Of a DNA stretch of 64,000 bases, positions 56,171 to 64,000 are shown one piece after another. Every line of letters starts with the position of its first letter. Within the stretch, counting starts at the first letter, position 1. The translations under genes were made by a program, and so were the position numbers. Location: NCBI GenBank assembly GCA_945931475.1, contig CAMEPD010000002.1, positions 1 through 64,000 of the forward strand, in the 5' to 3' direction. The notes under the pieces are model-generated. The model worked only from the letters and a program-made list of their open reading frames with translations, was not told where the DNA came from and ran no database searches. This DNA comes from an uncultured Muribaculaceae bacterium. GTDB taxonomy: Bacteria; Bacteroidota; Bacteroidia; Bacteroidales; Muribaculaceae.

Positions 56171-57619
56171 TTATAGAATGGGCGCGAACAGGCGCATGAA
56201 CGATTCCATACCGCGCTCTATGATGGGACGTCGGCGCCAAGTGGCGGGGAGCACGCGCACCGACTGCGCCTGGTCGCGCAGGAAAATCTGCTTCATACGG
56301 GCGTTGAACTCGCGGGAATAGATGAGCATATTGGCCTCGAAATTGTGCTCGAACGAGCGGAAATCGAAGTTGCACGAGCCTACGGTGGCTATGTCATCGT
56401 CGATGATAATGGCTTTGGAGTGGAGCATTCCCTCGTCGTAGAGATACACCTTTATTCCGGCGCGGAGGCACTCGGAGATATAGCTGAACGACGCCCAGCG
56501 GAGCATATCGCTGTCTGACCGCCGCGGCAGCATCAGACGAACGTCGACGCGGGCCAGGGCACACATCTGCAGGGCGTGGAGCAGACCCTCCGACGGCAGG
56601 AAGTAGGGGGTCTGCAGGTAGACGCATTTTTTTGCGTTCGATATTGCTTTCTGGAAGATGAGGGTGAGGTTCATCCAGCGGCTCACGGGACCTCCGGAGA
56701 TGAATTGCATCCCCATCGGGTGGGGCACACGGGCTTTCGAGAAGTCGGTGGGCTGCTCGGGCAGCGGGTTGCCCATGAAGTTCCAGTCGACGGCGAAAGC
56801 CTGCTGGAGCTGCCCCACGGCTGGTCCCTCGATGCGCAGGTGCAGGTCGCGCCAGGTCTTGAACATCTTGCCGCCGTTGACGTAGCGGTCGGCGATGTTC
56901 ATGCCGCCGATGTAGCCTATCCGGCCGTCAATCACGCAGATCTTCCGGTGGTTGCGCCAGTTGATGCGCGTGCCCAGGAAGGGGAACACTACCTTGAAGA
57001 AGGGCTTGGCGTCGACGCCGGCCTCGCGCATGGCGCGGAAAAAGCGGTTGGGGGCTTTGAACGAGCCGACATGGTCGTAGATGAGCCGCACGGTTACACC
57101 GGCGCGGGCGCGTTCCTCGAGCGCGCGGGCTACGGCAGTGCCTGTCCGGTCGTCATCGATGATGTAATATTCGATGTTGATGTACGAACGGGCGTCGGCA
57201 ATGTCGCGCAGCAAGGCGTTGAATTTGTCGGTGCCGTTATCGAAGACTTCGGCGTAATTCCCTTCGGTGTAAGGGGTCATGCAGAGGTTGTAGGCGAGCT
57301 GGGCCAGCTGGAGATTGTCGTGGCTCAGCCGCAGGCGCGAGAAGTCGCTCTTGGAGGGTTTCCCCTGCAGGCGTCTGAGTCTGCGGCGGTTGCGGCGCGA
57401 TATGATACGTTTGCTCTGAATGTTCCGGCCGAAGATGAGGTAGAGGATGAGCCCCAGTCCGGGCACCACAAGGAGCACCGTCACCCATGCCAGCGATTTC
57501 ACCGGGTTGCGGTTTTCCGACACGACGACTACCACCGTGGAGAGAATTACCACGGCGTAAATCACTGTTGCCGACCACCATACCCAGGTGGTGTTGATGT
57601 AGTCGCTTATTGAAAACAT
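56171..57619 (-). CDS. cls: Cardiolipin synthase
   Basis: 482 residues. Two N-terminal membrane helices (about 15-65), then two phospholipase-D domains with HKD motifs: histidine 224 in NHRKICVIDG and histidine 400/lysine 402/aspartate 407 in LHSKAIIIDD. It joins two phosphatidylglycerol molecules to cardiolipin at the inner membrane. Heads the run cls, trkA, trkH. Confidence 0.95.
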   Translation of the reverse strand: MFSISDYINTTWVWWSATVIYAVVILSTVVVVVSENRNPVKSLAWVTVLLVVPGLGLILYLIFGRNIQSKRIISRRNRRRLRRLQGKPSKSDFSRLRLSHDNLQLAQLAYNLCMTPYTEGNYAEVFDNGTDKFNALLRDIADARSYINIEYYIIDDDRTGTAVARALEERARAGVTVRLIYDHVGSFKAPNRFFRAMREAGVDAKPFFKVVFPFLGTRINWRNHRKICVIDGRIGYIGGMNIADRYVNGGKMFKTWRDLHLRIEGPAVGQLQQAFAVDWNFMGNPLPEQPTDFSKARVPHPMGMQFISGGPVSRWMNLTLIFQKAISNAKKCVYLQTPYFLPSEGLLHALQMCALARVDVRLMLPRRSDSDMLRWASFSYISECLRAGIKVYLYDEGMLHSKAIIIDDDIATVGSCNFDFRSFEHNFEANMLIYSREFNARMKQIFLRDQAQSVRVLPATWRRRPIIERGMESFMRLFAPIL

Positions 57620-57757
57620 GGATTGACTTTTTCGGAATGGCTTTCGGGGTGCCTCAAGGGAGGACGTATCATAAATCGGATATACCTCCTTTTTGCGTCA
57701 TGTTGTAGGGTTGCGGCCTCAAAGCAATTTTGATGCGCCCTCATGGTTGAGGGGCTC

Positions 57758-58255
57758 TTAGCGGTTGCCGATTTTTTCGATAATCGTGGGGTAGGGTGGG
57801 TTGACGGCGAAGGGGGGACGGGCCTCGACGGCGCGCAGCAGGGTGACGGCCGTGTCGAGCGACGCCGAGCTGCCGCAGATTACGTGATATTTCTTTTCGC
57901 GGTCCACGAGTATGCGGGCGCCGTCGTAGCCGAGGCCGCGCAGGCGGTCGGCTGCGCTTCCGGCATTGAAACGCTGGGAGAACGACACCAACGCCACGCT
58001 GTAACGCGCGGCGGCTGTGGTGGTGTCGGTTTCGCGTACGGTGCTGGCATACATACGTTTAAGCGGAATAGAGTCGCCGTGATAAACCGATTTCGGCATG
58101 GCTTCCTCGCGGGCGAAACCCACAATTTCCTCCTGGGTGAGGCCCTGCGACTGCTTGGCTTTGGCTTTCTCGTAGGCCGCGCGGTAGTTGGCTTCGGTGG
58201 TCTTGCAGGCGGTGACTGCGAGAGCGAGCAGAACGATATATAGTAACTTTCGCAT
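57758..58255 (-). CDS. SPOR-domain lipoprotein
   Basis: 165 residues from the ATG at 58255; the in-frame TTG two codons upstream is less likely. Lipobox VTAC (cysteine 17 in this numbering). The C-terminal half (RYSVALVSFSQRFNAGSAADRLRGLGYDGARILVD) is a SPOR-like repeat, which binds denuded septal peptidoglycan glycans. A cell-division or envelope role is inferred. The start is 3 nt after the phosphoesterase stop, so the genes are translationally linked. Confidence 0.8.
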   Translation of the reverse strand: MRKLLYIVLLALAVTACKTTEANYRAAYEKAKAKQSQGLTQEEIVGFAREEAMPKSVYHGDSIPLKRMYASTVRETDTTTAAARYSVALVSFSQRFNAGSAADRLRGLGYDGARILVDREKKYHVICGSSASLDTAVTLLRAVEARPPFAVNPPYPTIIEKIGNR

Positions 58256-58257
58256 AA

Positions 58258-58761
58258 TCAAAGTTTTGGATTGCCCAACTCGATGACTTCAAGGTTGCCG
58301 GGAGTGGCGTTGTCGATTTCGAGGCGCACCAGGGTGCGGCGCGTCTGCCATCCGGCGGTTCCGGCGGCTCCGGGGTTGATGTGAAGCAGGTCGAGACGGT
58401 TGTCGTACATTACCTTAAGAATATGGCTGTGGCCGCACACCATCAGGCGTGGGCGCACTTGGCGCAGATGCGGCAGCAACCCCGGGGCGTAGCGCCCCGG
58501 GTAGCCGCCTATATGCCTGAGCATTACCGTCAAACCCTCGCAGTCGAACACCATCTCCTCGGGGCAGCTGCGGCGCACCACGCCCGAATCGATGTTGCCG
58601 CTGACGGCACGGACCACCGGTGCCACGTTGCGCAGCTGCTCCACGATGTCGATGCAGCCGATGTCGCCGGCGTGCCATATCTCGTCACAGCCGGCGAAAT
58701 GCAGGGCGTAACGGTCGTCCCAGGTCGAATGAGTGTCTGACAGTATGCCTATCTTTTTCAT
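58258..58761 (-). CDS. YfcE/MJ0936-type metallophosphoesterase
   Basis: 167 residues. Metal-binding motifs of the calcineurin-like fold in order: ILSDTHS, HAGDIG, VSGNID, CGHSHIL and HINPGA. Members hydrolyse simple phosphodiesters such as cyclic nucleotides in vitro; the in-cell substrate is unknown. Its start is 2 nt after the neopullulanase stop. Confidence 0.92.
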   Translation of the reverse strand: MKKIGILSDTHSTWDDRYALHFAGCDEIWHAGDIGCIDIVEQLRNVAPVVRAVSGNIDSGVVRRSCPEEMVFDCEGLTVMLRHIGGYPGRYAPGLLPHLRQVRPRLMVCGHSHILKVMYDNRLDLLHINPGAAGTAGWQTRRTLVRLEIDNATPGNLEVIELGNPKL

Positions 58762-58763
58762 TC

Positions 58764-60665
58764 TTAGAAGTTTTGGAGAATCATCACCTGACGCGGTGCG
58801 AAGGTCATGGTCTCTTCGATGACCACATCCTCGCCGGAGACGATGTCGTGGCGCTTGGTGCCGTATGGGAGCACTTCGAGGGTGCGCTCCATGGTGACGG
58901 TCTGCGGAGTGTCGTTGCCGTTGAGCAGCACGGTCACCTCCTTGTCGCCGAGTTTGCGGCGGAAGGCATAGATGCCGTTCTGCGGCATGAAATGCTTGAG
59001 CGAGCCCTTGGCAATCACCTCGTTAGCCTCGCCGCGACGCCATTTGAGCAGGCGGCTGAGGTAGTCCCATGCATTGTTCTGGAGCGGGGTGCGTCCCCCG
59101 GGGGTGAAGGCGTCGGTGGTGTCGCCGGGAAATCCGCCAGGGAAGTCGCGGCGCACATACCCGTCGGAACCCTCCTTGGAGCCGCTCATCAGCAGCTCGG
59201 TGCCGTAGTAGAGCTGGGGGATGCCGCGTGAGGTGAGCAGGAAGGCGATGGCCTGTTTCCAGGGACCGAGGGCGGCTGTATCGGCGGGCGCCTCAAGCAG
59301 GAAGCGGTCGGTGTCGTGGTTGTCGAGGAAGGTGAGCACCTTCTGCGGGTCGGCGTAGAGGAAATCCTGCGCCAGATGGTCGTACACGGCGTTGAGGCCG
59401 GTCCAGGGGTTTGTCTGGTCGTTGAAAGCCTTGCGGCCGTTGATGGTGAGAAAGAAGTCCATCACGGTGGGCAGATGGGTGTCGAGCGGGTTGTTTTTGC
59501 TGCCCGACTGCCAGAAGGCCGAACCGGCTTCGTTGGCATACCAGCATTCGCCTACGATGTTGAAGTTGGGGTAGGCTTTGAGTACATCTTCGGCCCATTT
59601 CGCCATAGCCGGAGCGTCGGCATAGGGGTAGGTGTCCATGCGGATGCCGTTGATTTTCGATGATTCAATCCACCATATCGAGTTCTGGGTCAAGTATTTG
59701 AGCAGATGGGGATTGCGCTGGTTCAGGTCGGGCATGGCGGGCACGAACCAGGCGTTGACCGTGTGGTCGAGGTCGTAGTCCGACACGTATGGGTCGTGAA
59801 CCGTGGTGAGGCGGTAGTTGGTCATCTCGTCACCTTCGGGATGGTTGAACCAGTCGGCCGAGGGCTTGTCTTTCATCCAGGGGTGGTTTGAGCCGGAATG
59901 GTTGAAAATCATGTCCATCACCACCTTAATCCCCTTGGCGTGAGCCTTTTCGATAAGTTCCTGCCATTCGGCGTTGGTGCCGAAACGGGGGTCGATGCGA
60001 TAGTAGTCGGTGGTGGCGTATCCATGGTATGAGCCGCCGGGCATATCGTTTTCGAGTACGGGGCATACCCAGATGGCGGTGACACCGAGCGAGTCGATAT
60101 AGTCGAGGTGGTCGATGATGCCGCGGATATTGCCGCCGTGACGGCCGTTGTTGTCGGTGCGGTCGGGTTTGACGGGGTATTCGAGACCGGCGTATTCGAG
60201 GGCTTCGGCCTTGCGGGCGTTCTTGCCAAAGGCCTCGCTGCGGGCGAAGCGGTCGGGCATTATGAGGTACAGCACGTCGGAGGCATCGAAGCCGGTGTAC
60301 TCCTCGGGTTTGCGGTCGCGCTGAAGCAGCTGATAGTCGACTTGCTGGCGCTGTTTGCCGCGTGAGAAGTCGAGCTTCACGTTGCCGGGCTTGGCCGAGG
60401 GGTCGATGGTGAGGTACAGGAGCTTGTAGTTTGGCGAATCGAGTTTTACCTGCTCCACGAGCTTAACTCCGGGATATGAGGCAGTTACGTCGGCGTCGGC
60501 AACGTCGGGACCCTGCACCATCAGCTGCAGGGTGTCGCAGGCCATGCCGACCCACCAGTATGGCGGTTCGATGGAGTTGACGAGTGCCGGGGCTTTGGTG
60601 GCTAACAGCGAGGATGCGCCTGCGGCCAGGGCGAGCGTAAGGGATGTAAGTCGTTTGATTTTCAT
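58764..60665 (-). CDS. Glycoside hydrolase family 13 neopullulanase/cyclomaltodextrinase, SusA-like
   Basis: 633 residues. A signal peptide (about 1-23) is followed by the N-terminal cyclomaltodextrinase beta domain (about 28-118), the TIM barrel and a C-terminal beta domain. Conserved regions: DMIFNH, GIRMDTYPYA with nucleophile aspartate 344, GECW with acid/base glutamate 373, and FLDNHD with aspartate 451. It hydrolyses alpha-glucans such as pullulan, cyclodextrin or starch in the periplasm. Length and domain order match Bacteroides SusA, but no susB-G genes are nearby. It lies 41 nt after the six-hairpin glycosidase gene. Confidence 0.93.
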   Translation of the reverse strand: MKIKRLTSLTLALAAGASSLLATKAPALVNSIEPPYWWVGMACDTLQLMVQGPDVADADVTASYPGVKLVEQVKLDSPNYKLLYLTIDPSAKPGNVKLDFSRGKQRQQVDYQLLQRDRKPEEYTGFDASDVLYLIMPDRFARSEAFGKNARKAEALEYAGLEYPVKPDRTDNNGRHGGNIRGIIDHLDYIDSLGVTAIWVCPVLENDMPGGSYHGYATTDYYRIDPRFGTNAEWQELIEKAHAKGIKVVMDMIFNHSGSNHPWMKDKPSADWFNHPEGDEMTNYRLTTVHDPYVSDYDLDHTVNAWFVPAMPDLNQRNPHLLKYLTQNSIWWIESSKINGIRMDTYPYADAPAMAKWAEDVLKAYPNFNIVGECWYANEAGSAFWQSGSKNNPLDTHLPTVMDFFLTINGRKAFNDQTNPWTGLNAVYDHLAQDFLYADPQKVLTFLDNHDTDRFLLEAPADTAALGPWKQAIAFLLTSRGIPQLYYGTELLMSGSKEGSDGYVRRDFPGGFPGDTTDAFTPGGRTPLQNNAWDYLSRLLKWRRGEANEVIAKGSLKHFMPQNGIYAFRRKLGDKEVTVLLNGNDTPQTVTMERTLEVLPYGTKRHDIVSGEDVVIEETMTFAPRQVMILQNF

Positions 60666-60706
60666 GGGGTGAAGTTGCTGATTTTAGTACTGATGATGGG
60701 GAGAAG

Positions 60707-62977
60707 TTATGTAAATGGTATAATTCTTATTACGTCGGCAAGTACCGAATTGTTGTCAGGGTCGAGGTAAACGGGCGACGGTTGGGTGAATCGGATAGCC
60801 ATTTCATTGGTTCCCTTACGGAGCTGTACCTGCACGGCCGAGCTCCATCCGGTGAGCCCCTGCCAGGAGTCGCCGAGGTCTTTGTTCCACCACGAGGCGG
60901 TGAGCTGCGGGAAGACGAGCGTGCCCTGCTGACGGCCGTTGACCTCGAGGGTACGGATGGCGGTGCGCCGCTTGTTGTTGACAATACCGAGGCCGTCGAT
61001 ATACTGCACGTCAACAAGATAGCGTCCGGCCTGCGGCGCATCGACGGTGAAGCGCAGGTTGGAGTTGCGGTAACGGTTCAGCTCCACGAAGCGCGCTGCG
61101 GTGTTTTTGTCCTGGATGAGGCGTGTGCCGCTTTTGGTGATGGCCGTGGCGAACACCAGGATTCGCTGCCCCGGCGGCATATAATAATAAGGAGTGCCGG
61201 AGAAGCCGGTGACATTGTCGCTGCTCATGGGCACGAACTGCGCTACGGTGTAGCCCGGGGCGTCGTAGAGGGTATAATTGTTGCGGAAAATCTGTTGGGA
61301 GATGATGCCGTCGATGTAGACCATGTATGAATCGGCAGCCGGCGTCGTGGCGTCGTTGTTGTCGTCAGCTTCGGGGGGTGCCGTGGATGCCGTGTCCGAA
61401 ATCTGCGCGGTATGGTTGTTGCTCCATTTCACCGCCGGGGGGGCCGGACACACCGGCGAAGGCTCTTCGCTGATGTTTGCCACGCCCGGGTCGGCCGACG
61501 CGCCGCCCAGGGTGATTGCCACCTGATGCTCGCCGCTGAGGTTGCCGGGGATAAACGGTTCGGATGCGGTGCTGTCGAGCATGAAGGTAGAGATGGCGTT
61601 GCCGGTGCCGGTAATCCGGATGTTCAGGGTCGAGTTGCGGTAACGCAGGCCGGTGAACGACTTGGTGCCGGGGAGCGATTCGGGCACGAATGGTGCGAGG
61701 TGCATCCCTTCGGGCGAGTAGGTCACACCGAGGAGACCTCGCAGCAGCATGGCCGTCAGTGGGCGCGAGGGCATCTGCTCGCGAAGCACCGAATCGGGCA
61801 TCGACGGGCGCTGTGTCAGCTCCAGGCAGCAGTGATAGAGCAGGGCTGCCACCGAAGCGCGGTAGGCTGTCTCGTTGCCGGTGCGGGCGCAGGCGGTGGT
61901 CCAGAAACTCTGTGTATGGGGGTGGCCGGTCTGCGCGGGCGACCAGCGGGGGGTGTTCTGTTCAATTCCGGTGCGCGGTGTGGGCGTACGGCGTATCAGC
62001 GTCCGGGCCATCGGCAGTGAAGCCGCACCCGAGGTGACAGCCATGGCCTGGGCCAGGTTGTCGGCCGAATTGAGCTGTATGGGGCACGTCGGAGAGCCGT
62101 AGAGCATCCCGGAGTAGTATCCGAGATTGGGAATCCAGAGGCGCGAGTTGATGTTGCGCCGCAGCGAATCGGGTGTAACCGGCAGGTAGCCGGGATCCTC
62201 GTAGCCGTGGTATCTGTCGAGGCTGAGCATCGCCTCTGCTGCGGTATAACGTGCGATATTGTCGGAGAGGGTGAGGTTCTGCAGGATGTCGGTGGGAGTC
62301 ATCCAGTCGGGCAAGCCGGGTGTGACGGCCATATAGTTGGGGGTTCCGCGGAAGAGGCCGATTGAGGCGTCCCACGATGTGGTGCTGTCGAGCGGCTCCA
62401 TGTTGCGCGCTATGTTGCGCACGCGGCGGTATTTGAGGGGGTCGCCGCTGACTACGCAAAGCTCAGTGGCGGCCATGTACCATGAGCCGTTGTCGTTGAC
62501 GGCGGGCCAGTCGTAGCGGCGGTTGTCTGACGGGAGCAGCACGCCTTCGTGTTCGCGGCTAAAAATCAGGTCGAAAAGAGAGTCGGTCTCAAGCGGAGTG
62601 AGGTAGATTTCGTATGGTGTGACCGTCGGACTGTAAGAGCGTGGCAGCGGAGCGGCATTCTCAAGCCGCACGAGCATGTCGATGAGCGGCTGATCGCTGA
62701 CATAGCCGAACCCGTGGCCGTCGCCCGCGGTGAAGCGGGGTACGTTGAGCGTCAGTGATGTGTTCCCTGAGCGGATGCGCAGCGTCGAATCGTTGACCAC
62801 TGCCACAGTGCCGTTGTCGCGCAGGTCGGCCGAGTCGGCTTTGATGAGGAATTGTGCGCAGTCGCCGATTTCGCCCGGTGCGGGTGCTTTATGGTCCGTA
62901 GAGACGCACCCGGCCGCCACGGCCAGCCAGAGGATGGTCGCGGCAGTCAGGGGTGTGTATCTGCGGAGGGTAATCAT
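60707..62977 (-). CDS. Probable six-hairpin glycosidase lipoprotein with C-terminal carbohydrate-binding-like domain
   Basis: 756 residues from the ATG at 62977, where a lipoprotein signal begins (lipobox VAAGC, cysteine 24). The open frame extends 52 codons further but encodes no signal. The middle part (about 145-480) has the look of a GH63/glycogen-debranching-type alpha-toroid: GVLLPSDNRRYDWPAVNDNGSWY, TTSWDASIGLFRG, RLWIPNLGYYSGML and a DNLAQAM helix. The last 200 residues include two beta-sandwich regions, one resembling CBM6/CBM35 (RNSNLRFTVDAPQAGRYLVDVQY ... GWSSAVQVQL). A role in glycan breakdown alongside the GH13 gene is inferred. I cannot name the family with certainty. Confidence 0.65.
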   Translation of the reverse strand: MITLRRYTPLTAATILWLAVAAGCVSTDHKAPAPGEIGDCAQFLIKADSADLRDNGTVAVVNDSTLRIRSGNTSLTLNVPRFTAGDGHGFGYVSDQPLIDMLVRLENAAPLPRSYSPTVTPYEIYLTPLETDSLFDLIFSREHEGVLLPSDNRRYDWPAVNDNGSWYMAATELCVVSGDPLKYRRVRNIARNMEPLDSTTSWDASIGLFRGTPNYMAVTPGLPDWMTPTDILQNLTLSDNIARYTAAEAMLSLDRYHGYEDPGYLPVTPDSLRRNINSRLWIPNLGYYSGMLYGSPTCPIQLNSADNLAQAMAVTSGAASLPMARTLIRRTPTPRTGIEQNTPRWSPAQTGHPHTQSFWTTACARTGNETAYRASVAALLYHCCLELTQRPSMPDSVLREQMPSRPLTAMLLRGLLGVTYSPEGMHLAPFVPESLPGTKSFTGLRYRNSTLNIRITGTGNAISTFMLDSTASEPFIPGNLSGEHQVAITLGGASADPGVANISEEPSPVCPAPPAVKWSNNHTAQISDTASTAPPEADDNNDATTPAADSYMVYIDGIISQQIFRNNYTLYDAPGYTVAQFVPMSSDNVTGFSGTPYYYMPPGQRILVFATAITKSGTRLIQDKNTAARFVELNRYRNSNLRFTVDAPQAGRYLVDVQYIDGLGIVNNKRRTAIRTLEVNGRQQGTLVFPQLTASWWNKDLGDSWQGLTGWSSAVQVQLRKGTNEMAIRFTQPSPVYLDPDNNSVLADVIRIIPFT

Positions 62978-62984
62978 TTTGTGA

Positions 62985-63040
62985 TTAGTTGAGGGTCGAG
63001 AGTCGACAGTTGAGAGTCGAGGTTGGAGAGTTGAGAGTTC
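62985..63040. repeat. Degenerate purine-rich repeats in front of the glycosidase lipoprotein start
   Basis: The gap between the aminopeptidase stop and the ATG at 62977 consists of variants of GTTGAGAGTCGAG, about five in 55 nt. On the minus strand this reads as repeats of CTCTCAACT. Confidence 0.75.
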
Positions 63041-64000
63041 AGAGCTTGGCTTTCTTGGCGATATCCTTGGGCACGGCGTCCTTGTGCACGAGAATCTGCA
63101 TAGTCTTGGCCAGGAAGAACGGTTCGGAAACATAGAAGTAACCGTCGTATATCTGGTTGGTATCCCATGAGTTACGTACTTTGTAGTAGCGCTTGCCGTT
63201 CTGGTCGGTGGCGTAGCCGATTATTTCCATGCCGTGGTCGTCGGTGGTCTCCTGATTGTCGAACATCTGCTGACGCATCTCCTGGGTGACTTCGATTTCG
63301 TCGACCGGACCCTTGATGTCGTTCTGAAGCTCTTTGCGCTCCTTGTCGGTGAGGTGAACCCAGCGCGACAGCTCGGTACCCTCCATGTCGGCGGCGGTAC
63401 GCTCTTTGGGCATCACGGCGAAGCCCTCTTTCCATTTGAAGCCGGGTTCGCTGACGTCGGCGCCCCAGGCTACGGGGTACCCGTTCTCAAGGGCGTTGTC
63501 AACAATGGCCTTCATCTCCTCCATGGGGACGTTCATCGACTTCTCCCACAACCAGTTGTCAGGCACTTCGATGGCGAACGATTCGTAGAAGGGGTGGTGT
63601 GTGAACGAGGTAAAGGGGATGTAGTCGGCGGTCTTTATCGGCAGCGAAGCGGCCCACGATTTGGGGGTGTAGGTCTTGCCTTTGTACTGGAAGGTCTGGG
63701 GCACCTCTCCGAGGTACGCGTCGAGAATCCCTTCCAGACCCTTGCGCCATGCGGTGGAAATCTTCTTGTCGGGTTTTGAGTTGATGACGTCGAGATAAGC
63801 CTTGAGGGCGGCATCGAGCTCGCCGTGCGAGTGCTTCTTCTCGCCATAGTTGAGGCCGGTGTAGACCTCTTCGGGCACAGCGCCTAATTCGTCCCACACG
63901 TGGAGTACATCGAGGGTGGCGCCTCCGGCGGCGAAATTGGCCTGTCCGTACATGCGCACAAAGCGGTCGGCCTTCTCGAGGTAACACTGCCGCACGGTGA
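63039..64000 (-). CDS. C1-family aminopeptidase (bleomycin hydrolase/PepC type), 5' end outside the window
   Basis: At least 318 residues are visible; the frame is open to the right edge, so the N-terminus with the catalytic cysteine is missing. The visible part has the PepC pattern NFAAGGATLDVLHVWDELG, YGEKKHSHGELD, PFTSFTHHPFYESFAIEVPDNW, the catalytic histidine in TDDHGMEIIGYA and the catalytic asparagine in VRNSWD. These enzymes form hexameric barrels and trim peptides. Whether it has a signal peptide cannot be seen. Possibly co-transcribed with the glycosidase gene downstream. Confidence 0.9.
   Translation of the reverse strand, partial: TVRQCYLEKADRFVRMYGQANFAAGGATLDVLHVWDELGAVPEEVYTGLNYGEKKHSHGELDAALKAYLDVINSKPDKKISTAWRKGLEGILDAYLGEVPQTFQYKGKTYTPKSWAASLPIKTADYIPFTSFTHHPFYESFAIEVPDNWLWEKSMNVPMEEMKAIVDNALENGYPVAWGADVSEPGFKWKEGFAVMPKERTAADMEGTELSRWVHLTDKERKELQNDIKGPVDEIEVTQEMRQQMFDNQETTDDHGMEIIGYATDQNGKRYYKVRNSWDTNQIYDGYFYVSEPFFLAKTMQILVHKDAVPKDIAKKAKL

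Overview
The window reads as a chromosomal piece of a Bacteroidales bacterium, most likely a gut Muribaculaceae-like species. Reasons visible in the sequence: TAnnTTTG promoter boxes, sometimes with a TTG/TTTG element 20 nt upstream; secreted proteins with type IX secretion (T9SS)-like C-terminal domains; lipoproteins with an acidic stretch after the lipobox cysteine; a complex I locus with fused NuoCD and no NuoE/F/G; a SusA-like neopullulanase; and a BspA-type leucine-rich repeat protein. The family-level assignment is inference. Most genes lie on the minus strand.

Layout. 0.2-4.5 kb: a large secreted modular protein (minus). 4.6-10 kb (plus): UDP-GlcNAc 2-epimerase, CMP-nonulosonate synthetase and a CBS-nucleotidyltransferase, which look like part of a sialic/legionaminic-acid-type sugar pathway, followed by obgE and a TPR lipoprotein. 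10-19 kb (minus): a Wzx-type flippase, a GIN-domain protein, dusB, then an rpoN-headed run (rpoN, PAP2-like membrane protein, purE, ispG, M16 peptidase). 19-31.5 kb: BspA-like protein, secreted endonuclease I, lipoproteins, a GH3 glucosidase, an MsbA-type ABC exporter, a broken outer-membrane efflux gene, a CapA-like lipoprotein (plus) and a secreted repeat protein.

31.6-49.8 kb is the most striking part. It is a co-directional energy-conversion block in which the complete F1Fo ATP synthase set (atpD-C-B-E-F-H-A-G) sits inside the complex I set, between nuoH and nuoI. The order in the direction of transcription is nuoA-B-CD-H, then the atp genes, then nuoI-J-K-L-M-N. NuoI carries a long Ala/Lys-rich tail made of a 49-residue tandem repeat. 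Hairpins fill several of the wider gaps in the atp block.

50-53.2 kb: ribosomal operon rplM-rpsI-rpsB-tsf behind a strong promoter and a structured leader. 53.2-57.6 kb: cls-trkA-trkH (cardiolipin synthesis and potassium uptake). 57.7-64 kb: SPOR-domain lipoprotein, YfcE-type phosphoesterase, GH13 neopullulanase, a probable six-hairpin glycosidase lipoprotein, and a C1-family aminopeptidase cut by the right edge.

Small-scale structure: several intergenic gaps are built from short tandem repeats, with a 17-bp period in front of three minus-strand genes and a 9-bp period in three other gaps. A set of hairpins shares a GATG-containing stem and serves as apparent terminators. No CRISPR array, insertion sequence, rRNA or convincing tRNA was seen.
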